Shown piece by piece: positions 35,274-43,828 of a stretch of 64,000 nucleotides of DNA. The position numbers and the translations under genes are program-made. The DNA comes from Bacteroidota bacterium (GTDB lineage: Bacteria; Bacteroidota; Bacteroidia; B-17B0; Aurantibacillaceae). Within the stretch, counting starts at the first letter, position 1. Each line of letters begins with the position of its first letter. The stretch is taken from contig JACCXH010000010.1 in NCBI GenBank assembly GCA_013697245.1, forward strand, positions 96,633 through 160,632, given 5' to 3'. The notes below the pieces were generated by a model. That model was given only the letters and a program-made list of their open reading frames with translations. It had not been told where the DNA came from and did not search any database.

Positions 35274-36140
35274 TTAACTAAAAATAAGAGAAAAATGACT
35301 GTTAAACTCTGTCTTTGGAGGTAATTCTATTGTGCCCACCTTTTTGGTTAATTCATTGATACTTGAATTACTATCGGCAATGCCATGCCAAGGCTCTAAA
35401 CAAATAAATTGCGTGTTGCCTTTTTTCATCCAAATGCCAAAATAAGGCCAGTTAGGGCACTGAAGCGTGACCTTGTGGTTTGATTTTGTAGAACAAAGAG
35501 ATATTTCACTTATTTGACCACCTTCAAAGATCAAAGCATCGTTATCAAATAATTCTTTTTTAAGAAAAAGTTTTTTGTCTTCTAAGTTTAGTGGTACTTT
35601 TTCGTTGGTTCGCAACCCGTTGTTTAATTTAGTTTGTGAAAAAGCGTTTGTTTCAAATTCTAAATAATAGTCTTCAGGTTTTTCGTTTGGCGCAATGGGG
35701 CAATTAAATCCGGGATGGGCGCCAACGCTAAAATAAGTTTTTTCGTTTGAAGGGTTAATTACTTTATAATGCGTTTCTAATTTATTTTCAATTACAAAAT
35801 ACGTTATTTGAAATATGAACTCGAAAGGAAATTTTATTTGTGTTTCGTTAGTTGCGATCAATTGAAATGTGCAGGCGTTTTCTTTTTGTTCAACCAAGGT
35901 AAATTCCATATCACGTGCAAAACCATGTTGTGGCAATTCGTATTTTTTATTCTTGTAAAGAAAAAAGCTGTCTTTCAGTTTTCCAACGATAGGAAAAAGA
36001 ACCGGTGCGTGCCTTGCCCATACTGCCTTATCGGCTTGCCAGATAAATTCAAGCCCGTTATTGTTTTTAACGCTACAAACTTCGGCGCCAAAAGAATTGA
36101 TTTTAATTGCAAGAAAAGAAGATTTTATTTCTGTTTGCAT
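35274..36140 (-). CDS. aldose 1-epimerase family protein (LacX-like)
   Basis: The 288-residue cytoplasmic protein of the galactose mutarotase-like beta-sandwich family interconverts anomers of an aldose or hexose-6-phosphate. Seen are RHAPVLFPIVGKLKD, ELPQHGFARDMEF (catalytic-type His), SVGAHPGFNCPI (second His) and CLEPWHGIADS (Glu region). The LacX/YeaD-like layout makes the substrate uncertain. It is the last gene of a five-gene run on this strand (39680 to 35274), 8 bases after DUF493. Confidence 0.85.
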   Translation of the reverse strand: MQTEIKSSFLAIKINSFGAEVCSVKNNNGLEFIWQADKAVWARHAPVLFPIVGKLKDSFFLYKNKKYELPQHGFARDMEFTLVEQKENACTFQLIATNETQIKFPFEFIFQITYFVIENKLETHYKVINPSNEKTYFSVGAHPGFNCPIAPNEKPEDYYLEFETNAFSQTKLNNGLRTNEKVPLNLEDKKLFLKKELFDNDALIFEGGQISEISLCSTKSNHKVTLQCPNWPYFGIWMKKGNTQFICLEPWHGIADSNSSINELTKKVGTIELPPKTEFNSHFSLIFS

Positions 36141-36148
36141 AGAAGGTA

Positions 36149-36421
36149 TTATAAAAACATAATGCCTTTTATGGTGGCGGCTTTTTTATACACCTCCATT
36201 ATTTCTTCTACATCAACAACCACCTGCATGCCGGTAATACTTGTATATTTTCCATTGCCACTCTCTTTGGTGTGAATGTCGGTTTCCGGTTCAAATAAAT
36301 TTTCAACCAAAGCAATAGCTCTATTCTCGCTGGGAACAATAAATTTAAACATATACACACTCGGGAAGGTGGTGCTTTCAACGATCTTTTCTTTGAATTT
36401 TTTAAGTTCTTCTTCTGTCAT
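36149..36421 (-). CDS. DUF493 (YbeD-like) family protein
   Basis: The 90-residue soluble protein has the small ferredoxin-like fold described for DUF493/YbeD. Opening FKEKIVESTTFPSVYMFKFI and closing MQVVVDVEEIMEVYKKAATI are typical. In E. coli ybeD sits beside lipoate genes; here the neighbours are a LysE-type exporter (4-base overlap ATGA upstream) and an epimerase, so the link is not kept. The fold resembles regulatory ACT domains, but ligand and role are unknown. Confidence 0.85.
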   Translation of the reverse strand: MTEEELKKFKEKIVESTTFPSVYMFKFIVPSENRAIALVENLFEPETDIHTKESGNGKYTSITGMQVVVDVEEIMEVYKKAATIKGIMFL

Positions 36422-37053
36422 GCGTGATCAAAAAAATGATTATAAATTAAAACAACACCAAAAATTACCAGCAAACTGCCTGTAATTACATTTACCCTGT
36501 GCATGGTTTTAGGCGTTAAAATTTGTTTTAGTTTACCCGCAGCCGAAACCTTACCTAATTCTACCAAAAGCACTAAGCCAAGGGTAATGCTAAAATAAAT
36601 GATCATGTTTACGATAGAAGATAACGTTTTGCTAACTGCCGCAACATTACCCAACCAAAGCAGCCAAACGGCCGGGTTTAAAAGGTTTAAAAAAAAGCCC
36701 TTAAAGATCATGGCCTGCCCCGAAGGTGCCTTAATTTCTATATTGGCATCCTTTTTATCCACCGGTTCCTTAAAGTGTAAGGCGCCAAAAACTATTAAAA
36801 TAATTCCTGCCATAATGCCCATAAATCGTTTGCTTTTTTCATCCTGAAGAAAATTAGTGGCCCCATAATGTACAAGGAAAATAATAAGAATGCACACAAA
36901 AAAATCGCTTAACACAACGCCTAATGCTAAAAGAGAGCCTGTTTTATAACCGTGGCGAATACCCGTGTTTATTAAGGCAAAAAATGCCGGACCAAAAGAA
37001 AAGGTAAGTAAAAGAACAATAATAAAGGTTTGATATATAAGACTAAGAATCAA
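36418..37053 (-). CDS. LysE-family translocator
   Basis: Inner-membrane exporter of 211 residues in the LysE/RhtB family, which exports amino acids or similar small molecules. Six hydrophobic segments are visible; the first carries the family motif LLLTFSFGPAFFALINTGIR (~14-33). The reading frame begins with TTG, 5 bases after GH3, and this gives the normal N-terminus. The stop overlaps the DUF493 start (ATGA). Placement between an M42 peptidase, an amide-forming GH3 enzyme and this exporter hints at export of an amino-acid product; this is inference from context only. Confidence 0.88.
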   Translation of the reverse strand: MILSLIYQTFIIVLLLTFSFGPAFFALINTGIRHGYKTGSLLALGVVLSDFFVCILIIFLVHYGATNFLQDEKSKRFMGIMAGIILIVFGALHFKEPVDKKDANIEIKAPSGQAMIFKGFFLNLLNPAVWLLWLGNVAAVSKTLSSIVNMIIYFSITLGLVLLVELGKVSAAGKLKQILTPKTMHRVNVITGSLLVIFGVVLIYNHFFDHA

Positions 37054-37058
37054 AAAAA

Positions 37059-38588
37059 TTAATTTTTATACGTTTCTAAAAAGGCAAGCCACTCGTTTAA
37101 TTGTTTTCCTTTTAAAACACGAGGAAATTTACTTTGGCCGCCCAGTTTATTTTTACTTGCCAGAAAATCAATAAAAGCCTGGTTAGGCAATAATGTAACA
37201 AGCACCTCGTTCAGCGCGTGGTTGCGTTCTGTAGCGTAATCATCGTTTAGTTGTTTTAAATAACCGTCCAGTTTTTCTACCAAAGTCTTTGGATCCACCT
37301 CTTTATCGGTGCCAACATACCAGTGATGCGCAAACAAACCTTTATTTGGTTTGCCAACCACACTGTACTCATTAATATTCAGGTCAAGGTCTTTGGCGGT
37401 TAATTTAATTGCCTTGTTCATATTATCAACGCTTAAGTGCTCGCCACACAAACTCAAAAAATGTTTTGTTCTGCCGGTTACAATAATTTCACAACGCTTA
37501 AGATCCGTGAACTTTAATGTATCGCCAATTAAATACCGCCAGGCGCCGGCACAATTTGTAATTAGCAAAGCATATTCCTGGTTAAGCTTTACCTCTGTAA
37601 TATCAATTGCTTTAGCGTTTGGCTTCACGTTTCCATCGCCATCAAAATTTTCTTCGTTAAAAGGAATAAACTCGAAGAACATAGAATTGTCGGTTAACAA
37701 TTTCATGGCCTGTTGTTCGTTTGGTCTTTCCTGATATGCAATAAACCCTTCAGACGCCATATAGGTATCGAGGTATATTAATTTTTTTGCGCACAGGGCG
37801 TTGATACTGTTTTTATAGGGTTGTACCGAAACACCTCCATGTACAAACACTGCCAGGTTAGGCCAAATATCATGAATGGTTTTTACATTATAATATTTTA
37901 TAATTCGCTCGAATAATATTTGTATCCACGCCGGCACACCACAAATAAACCCAACGTTCCATTTTTTTGCATTTAAAACAAGATCCTCTAATTTTTTTTC
38001 CCAATTGGTTTGTGAGCGGATCTCTGGCCCGGGCAAAGTAAAGTTTTGAAACCAGCGCGGCTGTGTGCCGGTTGTAATGCCACTAAGATCGCCGCTAAAA
38101 TAAGTGCCGTTATAATTTAAGTTGGTACTTCCGCCAACAAATAACGCTTCTGTTTCATATTGCTCTTTAGAAAAATCAAAATGTTTGGTAGATAGGATCT
38201 GTTTTATGGTGCCTTTCTGAATGGCTTTGATCATGTCTTTTGTAACCGGTATGTGTTTACTTGCCGATTCGGATGTACCTGAACTTAAAGCGAAATAATT
38301 TATCTTGCCGGGCCAGCAAACGTCTTTCTCGCCTTGCAGAGCCCGATACCACCACAATTCAAAGATAGACTGATAGTCATAGATGGGAATCTTTTTTTTA
38401 AACTCTTTAACAGGGTCTTCACTTAAAAGAATCTCACTAAAATCGTATTGGGCCCCAAAGGAAGTAAATTGCGCTTTGCTTAAGAGCTTATTTAATTGTT
38501 TTACTTGTTGTTTATAAACGTTTTTTCTAGCCGGAATTCTCCCGCGAATAGTAATTGCCTGTTTTATGATCGAGCCTAGTATGGCCAT
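37059..38588 (-). CDS. GH3 family acyl-acid amido synthetase-like protein
   Basis: The 509-residue ANL-type adenylating enzyme is homologous to the plant GH3 proteins that join acyl acids (auxin, jasmonate) to amino acids. Motifs are NYFALSSGTSESASKHIPVT (P-loop-like), FVGGSTNL, YMASEGFIAY, LLITNCAGAWRYLIGD and VTGRTKHFLSLCGEHLS. The bacterial substrate is unknown. Its stop is 5 bases from the LysE gene start, and its ATG abuts the stop of the M42 peptidase (no spacer), so a tight operon is clear. Confidence 0.88.
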   Translation of the reverse strand: MAILGSIIKQAITIRGRIPARKNVYKQQVKQLNKLLSKAQFTSFGAQYDFSEILLSEDPVKEFKKKIPIYDYQSIFELWWYRALQGEKDVCWPGKINYFALSSGTSESASKHIPVTKDMIKAIQKGTIKQILSTKHFDFSKEQYETEALFVGGSTNLNYNGTYFSGDLSGITTGTQPRWFQNFTLPGPEIRSQTNWEKKLEDLVLNAKKWNVGFICGVPAWIQILFERIIKYYNVKTIHDIWPNLAVFVHGGVSVQPYKNSINALCAKKLIYLDTYMASEGFIAYQERPNEQQAMKLLTDNSMFFEFIPFNEENFDGDGNVKPNAKAIDITEVKLNQEYALLITNCAGAWRYLIGDTLKFTDLKRCEIIVTGRTKHFLSLCGEHLSVDNMNKAIKLTAKDLDLNINEYSVVGKPNKGLFAHHWYVGTDKEVDPKTLVEKLDGYLKQLNDDYATERNHALNEVLVTLLPNQAFIDFLASKNKLGGQSKFPRVLKGKQLNEWLAFLETYKN

Positions 38589-39680
38589 TTATTTAATATA
38601 TCTAAAATCCTGGTTATTTTTAATTGCTTTTACACTATGATAAATTAATTTTATCACCTCTTCTACGTCTTGTTTGTGAACACTTTCAACAGTAGTATGC
38701 ATGTATCGTAAAGGCAGAGAGATCAGAGCGGAAGCTATTCCGTCGGTTGCATAAGCAAAGGCATCAGTATCTGTTCCGGTAGCTCTTGATGCGGCCAAAC
38801 GCTGAAACGCGATCTTATTTTTCTTTGCGGTATCCACAATTAATTTTAATAGATTATTTTGAACAGCCGGGGCGTAACTTAAAACAGGGCCTACACCGCA
38901 AGCCAGATCCCCACTCACAATTTTGCTCATCATTGGTGTTTGTGTATCGTGACAAACATCCGTAACAATAGCAACATTTGGATTTATTTTTCTTGCTATC
39001 ATGGTTGCACCATTTAAACCAACCTCTTCCTGCACGGCATTTACAATATATAAACCAAAAGGTAATTTATCTTTATTCTCTTTTAACAAGCGGGCAACTT
39101 CTGCAATCATAAAACCACCGATTCTGTTATCCAATGCACGACCAACGTAATAGCGATCATTCAGCTCCATTAGCTCATCTTCGTATGTAATTACACAACC
39201 TACGTGCACGCCAAGCGCTTCAACTTCTTTATCGGATTTACAACCAAGGTCTAAGAATATATTTTTTAAAGAAGGGGCTTCTTCTTTTGCCGCATCGCGT
39301 ACGTGAATAGCGGGCCAACCAAAAACGGCTTTTACAATACCTTTATCGGTATGAATATTTACGCGTTTAGATGGGGCAATCTGGTGATCGCTGCCACCAT
39401 TCCGCTTTAGATAAATAAAGCCGTCTTTTGTAATATAGCTTACAAACCAACTGATCTCATCGGCGTGGGCCTCAATAACAACTTTGTACTGTGCTTTTGG
39501 ATTAATAACGCCAACAACCGTTCCATAAGTATCTACAAAATACTCGTCTATATAGGGTTTTAAGTAATTTAGCCAGATCTTTTGTCCCGGACTTTCAAAG
39601 CCGGTTGGAGAAGCGTTATTTAAGTATTCATATAAAAAATCGGTAGATCTTTTGTTTAATATAGATTTAGTTTTAGCCAT
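38589..39680 (-). CDS. M42 family metallopeptidase
   Basis: The 363-residue cytoplasmic dinuclear-metal aminopeptidase of the M42 (glutamyl/TET aminopeptidase) family. Metal and catalytic motifs in order are VIEAHADEISWFV, RALDNRIGGF, NAVQEEVGLNGATM, VTDVCHDTQTP and LRYMHTTVESVHK. The PDZ-like insertion region (~65-165) is present. M42 enzymes often form large tetrahedral complexes that finish peptide breakdown. First gene of the five-gene run; upstream is a 104-base spacer with a 19-base direct repeat. Confidence 0.92.
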   Translation of the reverse strand: MAKTKSILNKRSTDFLYEYLNNASPTGFESPGQKIWLNYLKPYIDEYFVDTYGTVVGVINPKAQYKVVIEAHADEISWFVSYITKDGFIYLKRNGGSDHQIAPSKRVNIHTDKGIVKAVFGWPAIHVRDAAKEEAPSLKNIFLDLGCKSDKEVEALGVHVGCVITYEDELMELNDRYYVGRALDNRIGGFMIAEVARLLKENKDKLPFGLYIVNAVQEEVGLNGATMIARKINPNVAIVTDVCHDTQTPMMSKIVSGDLACGVGPVLSYAPAVQNNLLKLIVDTAKKNKIAFQRLAASRATGTDTDAFAYATDGIASALISLPLRYMHTTVESVHKQDVEEVIKLIYHSVKAIKNNQDFRYIK

Positions 39681-39705
39681 ATTTTAATAATTAAAGAACT
39701 CTAAA

Positions 39706-39747
39706 ACTACTAATTTTTACGAATAATGACTACTAATTTTTACGAAT
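39706..39747. repeat. 19-base tandem direct repeat
   Basis: ACTACTAATTTTTACGAAT occurs at 39706-39724 and again at 39729-39747, a 23-base period, followed by AATTAGCACGGATTAG. ACGAAT/TTAGCACG-type repeats are known around small scattered genes in Bacteroidota, so this may be the scar of a lost cassette. It lies upstream of the M42 gene and downstream of the PaaY-like gene. Confidence 0.75.
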
Positions 39748-39784
39748 TAGCACGGATTAGTGTGATCAAAATTCAATTAAAAGT

Positions 39785-40396
39785 TTATTTACCTTTTTTA
39801 GTTTTTTCTTTTTGCCAGGTCTTGTACTCGTCCTGTTGCTGAGGCCTAAAGGCGGGGATTCTGCGCAATGGCTCACAAGGTTTTAATGTAGCGTAACAAT
39901 CTGCCGGCAATTGCTGGTATAGTTTTGTGCCTTTGGTCTTCCAGGCTATCATCTCCTCACTAACATCTTTTACAGGTTTTGCCGGGTTACCAACCACTAC
40001 TTTTCTTTTTTCAATAATGGTATCGGCAGCAACAAATGATAGTGCGCCAATTATGCACTCATCGCCAACAACAACATTATCCATAATAACCGAGTTCATG
40101 CCCACTAAAACGTTTTTACCAATGGTTGCACCATGAATAATGGCACCGTGCCCGATGTGTGCACTTTCTTTTAGCAGAACTGTTGTGCCAGGAAACATGT
40201 GAACAGTGCAATTCTCTTGTACATTACAGCCATCTTCAATGATGATCTGCCCCCAGTCGCCCCTGATTGCGGCACCAGGACCAATGTAAACATCCTTACC
40301 AATAATTACGTTTCCGGTAACGGTTGCGTTTGGGTGAATAAATGCGCTTTTATCGATCACCGGTTTGTATCCATTAAATTCAAATATATTGGCCAT
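39785..40396 (-). CDS. PaaY/CaiE-like hexapeptide (gamma carbonic anhydrase-like) protein
   Basis: The 203-residue protein is a left-handed beta helix of hexapeptide repeats (NATVTGNVIIGKDVYIGPGA) with the gamma-carbonic-anhydrase-type histidines in ENCTVHMFPG and SAHIGHGAIIHG, which can bind a metal at the trimer interface. The C-terminal tail with CEPLRRIP resembles PaaY and CaiE, thioesterase-like or carbonic-anhydrase-like proteins. No phenylacetate or carnitine genes are nearby, so the substrate is open. Divergent from the polysaccharide operon. Confidence 0.85.
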   Translation of the reverse strand: MANIFEFNGYKPVIDKSAFIHPNATVTGNVIIGKDVYIGPGAAIRGDWGQIIIEDGCNVQENCTVHMFPGTTVLLKESAHIGHGAIIHGATIGKNVLVGMNSVIMDNVVVGDECIIGALSFVAADTIIEKRKVVVGNPAKPVKDVSEEMIAWKTKGTKLYQQLPADCYATLKPCEPLRRIPAFRPQQQDEYKTWQKEKTKKGK

Positions 40397-40591
40397 GTAT
40401 GAAATTGTTTTGCGTAAAATTAATTTATTTAATCTACTTCTTTGAATTATAGAATTTTAAATTGTTCAAACCAATGGTTTTCGACGAAAATTAGTTGCTT
40501 TAATCGAACGAAAAGACAAATAGGGCTTTAATTTTTTGATTAATAAGTAATTAGAAAAAAGACTATCTTTAATCCCTATTTTAAAATTTAT

Positions 40592-42703
40592 ATGTTTTCG
40601 ATGGATAAGGTTCCTAAAAGAACTGTTTACTGTTTTGTGCTTTTTTTTAGCGTTTGGCCTTTTGCTAAATCGCAGGAAAATAATAAAGACGAATTGGTTT
40701 CCGGTTACATAAAAGTTTTAACACAATTATGGGAAGCCTCAAACACAAAAACATTTGATAATTATATTGTTGATTCTACTTTAAGCTTAAAATCGGAGCC
40801 GTTTAAAATAATTAGTGATTCTACAACCAATTGGCAACAAAAAGAAATGTTGCTTAGGCTTAATAAATTGCAACAAGCTATCAATAGAAAAGATTTTGGT
40901 TTAAAATACACGTTAAATTACCAAGAAAATTTTAACTCACCGGTAGCCGACCCTCAGGAAATTGTTGTGTTTAAGCGCCGCGCAGTTACCGGCATTGATT
41001 GGGATATTTTAAAAAGCGGCTTAGTTGAAAGCAAGACAAAAAATAAAATATTAAAGCTGGAGTTTGATGCATTAGAAAAAAAACAATACACCAGCAGCCT
41101 AAATGCTTTTCAGGCAAAAAATACAGAGCAGCTAATACGGCATTTTAACGAAAAAAAAATAGAGATTCTGAATTCAAGAAAAAAACTTAATAACGAACAA
41201 ACAGTTACGGTAGAAAAATTGTGGTCAATTAAACACATCACAAAAGATGATTATTTAAAAGCCATACAAAACACAACCGATATTAACGCACAGTATAATA
41301 TTTACCGAAATTATAATGAAGCAGATATCAAGAACAGATCTAAATTCGATTTCGATCTTCCTATTTTGGATATTGAACTGGCTAAGCTTTTTCAAAACGC
41401 TAACCTAAGCTCCGGCGATTCTGCCGTTACAGATCCAAATAGTGAAATCGCAAGATTAAAATCACTGTTCATTAACGATGTTAGTTTAAGCACCTATGCA
41501 AGGTATAGTTATTACGATGTGTATAACCCTAACCAACCAAACAGGGCCTTTATGTCGTTGGGAGTGAACCTATCGGTGCCCCTGGTCTTTAATCAAAAAG
41601 AAAAACGTGAATATTATATGTTACAAAGGCAAACAACTAGCCAAAAAGATGAGGTCATTAGCCAGAACATACAAATAAATCTTTTAAATTATTATTACGA
41701 ATACCAATACAAATTAAAACAGTTTAAAAACCTTTATCATAAACGTTTGGTGTTTACAGAGCTCTTGCGCACCGAACGTGTGAAGCATGACCTCAACGAT
41801 ATGGAGTTTAACCCTAACACGGCTTTATTTATTTTGGATGATTATTGGAGCAATGCAATTGAGCTATTAGACTTAAAGCAAGATATGTATAAGATCTTAC
41901 TAAACTTAAAAACAAAATTACCAAACGTTAATATAACGGAATATACAAAGCCATTAAACTTAAGTAATTTAAATATTGCCTCATCTAACCCGCCATTTAA
42001 AGCGGTGTATGTTTGGAGCGATGCATTTAAAAATCATTCGCAAACTGTAATTACCGAGTATTGCAAAGTAAACGAGTTTAACCCTATTCTACTTTCATAC
42101 AATACCACTAAAATTTATTTGCAAGAGGTTTCAGAATTTATTTCTAAAAATTATACCGGCAACATTCATTTAATGATTGGTAGTAATAAACTTTTAAAAA
42201 CAGGGCTTACTGGTTACCTCGACACTTTAAAGAACAACATAAAACTCTCTTTTGTAAAAGGCATTCACCTTGATCTTGAGCTGCACACATTACCGGGTTT
42301 TAAAGAAAACAAAGAGGCCGCTTTTGACAATTATATCTTGATCGTTAAGCAAGCCAAAAAATTTGCCGATGATAATAAACTGGAACTTTCAGTTTCTATA
42401 CCTTTATCGTATCCCGAAAATGTGTTGGAGGCGTTAAATAAGAATTGCAACACGGTTTATTTAATGGCTTATGAAAATATTGATCCGGATTTTATTATTA
42501 AAAAATCGGCAGAAGAAAAGTCCATCTTAAAAACAAAATGTGTTTTAGCTCTTCGTACAAAAGACTTTGATAACAGAACAGATATGGACCAGCAATTTAA
42601 AAAACTGGGCTTCGAAAAAACAGCTTATCACGATCTGGATGACCTCATAAAATTTGATAATACAAGCATTAATGTGAAGGAGGACAATAAAAAAGAAAAA
42701 TGA
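40592..42703 (+). CDS. TolC-like outer-membrane factor fused to a GH18-like barrel
   Basis: The 703-residue exported protein has its signal ending near PFAKSQ (residue 28). Residues ~30-445 look like a TolC/OEP outer-membrane factor: long amphipathic helices (ALEKKQYTSSLNAFQAKNTE), strand patches RAFMSLGVNLSVPLVFNQKE, and a second long helix. Residues ~468-690 are a TIM-barrel-like domain: strand AVYVWSDAF, the GH18-type strand 4 motif FVKGIHLDLEL with candidate catalytic Glu563, and strand 6 TVYLMAYENI. The fusion suggests a channel that carries its own glycan-cleaving or glycan-binding domain. The stop overlaps the HlyD gene (ATGA). Divergent from the PaaY-like gene. The TolC and GH18 assignments are from motifs, not from a search. 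Confidence 0.72.
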   Translation: MFSMDKVPKRTVYCFVLFFSVWPFAKSQENNKDELVSGYIKVLTQLWEASNTKTFDNYIVDSTLSLKSEPFKIISDSTTNWQQKEMLLRLNKLQQAINRKDFGLKYTLNYQENFNSPVADPQEIVVFKRRAVTGIDWDILKSGLVESKTKNKILKLEFDALEKKQYTSSLNAFQAKNTEQLIRHFNEKKIEILNSRKKLNNEQTVTVEKLWSIKHITKDDYLKAIQNTTDINAQYNIYRNYNEADIKNRSKFDFDLPILDIELAKLFQNANLSSGDSAVTDPNSEIARLKSLFINDVSLSTYARYSYYDVYNPNQPNRAFMSLGVNLSVPLVFNQKEKREYYMLQRQTTSQKDEVISQNIQINLLNYYYEYQYKLKQFKNLYHKRLVFTELLRTERVKHDLNDMEFNPNTALFILDDYWSNAIELLDLKQDMYKILLNLKTKLPNVNITEYTKPLNLSNLNIASSNPPFKAVYVWSDAFKNHSQTVITEYCKVNEFNPILLSYNTTKIYLQEVSEFISKNYTGNIHLMIGSNKLLKTGLTGYLDTLKNNIKLSFVKGIHLDLELHTLPGFKENKEAAFDNYILIVKQAKKFADDNKLELSVSIPLSYPENVLEALNKNCNTVYLMAYENIDPDFIIKKSAEEKSILKTKCVLALRTKDFDNRTDMDQQFKKLGFEKTAYHDLDDLIKFDNTSINVKEDNKKEK

Positions 42704-43824
42704 AAAGTGTAAACTTTCAAAGAAATAAATCGTTAATAAGGGTTGTTAATGAACAAAAAATAAAAAAACAACGCAACTGGGATAGAATATTATACCTTGG
42801 GTTACTTGGTTTTTTTCTTGTTTTTGTTATTTATTATTTTGCCACAAAATATTTATTCATACATGCATATGGTCACGTTATAATTGAAAGTACTCGAATA
42901 AGATTAACTGATGATGCGCGGATAATTGAATTTTATGTGAACGAGGGCGACCGAATAAAACAAAATGATACACTTTTTTCTTATGCTTTAGATAGGGATG
43001 ATGATATTAGCGGCGGCTCATCCTACGCGCAATCCGTTAACATAGGTTCTATTATGGGCGGCTCACGCGATGACTGGTGGGTAAAAGAAATTTATGCTTT
43101 AAAGAAAAAAATTGCTTTAAATAATATTGATGTTTCTGAGAACGAGATTTTAATTTCGGGTTATAAAAAAGAAATTAGACGCATCTCAAACGAGGTTATT
43201 TTAGACGTGTTGCCAAAATCGCGTTTAGAATTTATTCAAAACGAAATTATCACACTTAACACCGAAAATAAAAAGTTAGACAAAGAAAACAGAGAATTTA
43301 ATAGTTTAATGAAAACACTTGGGCCAACCAAGAATCAAAAAAGTATAAATGGCGTAAATGTTCGTTCGAAAAAAGGGAATAGCGCCGGCGATAGGCCTGA
43401 TATACACAAATTAGATTTTAGCGAAGAGTTATTGACCCAGGCAAAATATTTTAAATCGCCCATGAACGGTATTGCCACGCGTATTTATATTCATGGTTAC
43501 GAAACCGCTTTAAAAAGCGAAGAGATTATGGCCCTGCACGAAGCGCAGCCCGCTTATATAAAAGCTTATTTTGAGCAAGAGGACCTGCGTTATTTTAAAG
43601 AGGGCGATCTTTTCTCGATCGAATTTCCGGATGGCACAATAAGCAAAGGTATTTTAAGGCGTTTTTATATTGCCACTTATACTTTGCCTGAAGAGTTTCA
43701 GAAAAAATACGAACCAACAACAAGAAGTATTGCTGCGGATATTTATCCTATAGATACAACAGAGGTAAGGAAGTGGAAAACGTTCTATAAAATGAGTGTA
43801 GACATTTCTAAATTAAAACTTTAA
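42700..43824 (+). CDS. HlyD-type periplasmic adaptor
   Basis: The 374-residue inner-membrane-anchored adaptor has one transmembrane helix (LYLGLLGFFLVFVIYYFATK, ~31-50), a lipoyl-like half (RIIEFYVNEGDRIKQNDTLF), a periplasmic coiled coil (~120-215; IALNNIDVSENEILISGYKK), and a second lipoyl half plus barrel (FKSPMNGIATRIYIHGYETA, AYIKAYFEQEDLRYFKEGDL). Such adaptors join an inner-membrane pump or synthase to a TolC-like channel. It overlaps the TolC-like gene by 4 bases and is followed 4 bases later by the zinc-ribbon gene. No ABC or RND pump is in the operon; the only membrane enzyme is the GT2 synthase. Confidence 0.85.
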   Translation: MKSVNFQRNKSLIRVVNEQKIKKQRNWDRILYLGLLGFFLVFVIYYFATKYLFIHAYGHVIIESTRIRLTDDARIIEFYVNEGDRIKQNDTLFSYALDRDDDISGGSSYAQSVNIGSIMGGSRDDWWVKEIYALKKKIALNNIDVSENEILISGYKKEIRRISNEVILDVLPKSRLEFIQNEIITLNTENKKLDKENREFNSLMKTLGPTKNQKSINGVNVRSKKGNSAGDRPDIHKLDFSEELLTQAKYFKSPMNGIATRIYIHGYETALKSEEIMALHEAQPAYIKAYFEQEDLRYFKEGDLFSIEFPDGTISKGILRRFYIATYTLPEEFQKKYEPTTRSIAADIYPIDTTEVRKWKTFYKMSVDISKLKL

Positions 43825-43828
43825 AAAA

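Noticed and set aside
40536..40571. TTG and TATCTTTA as a promoter of the polysaccharide operon
   Set aside because: Spacing is about 25 bases and the last base of the -7 box is off; the real promoter could be here, but the match is poor.
40592..43824. Ordinary multidrug efflux (TolC plus HlyD)
   Set aside because: No ABC, RND or MFS pump is in the operon; the coupled membrane enzyme is a glycosyltransferase.
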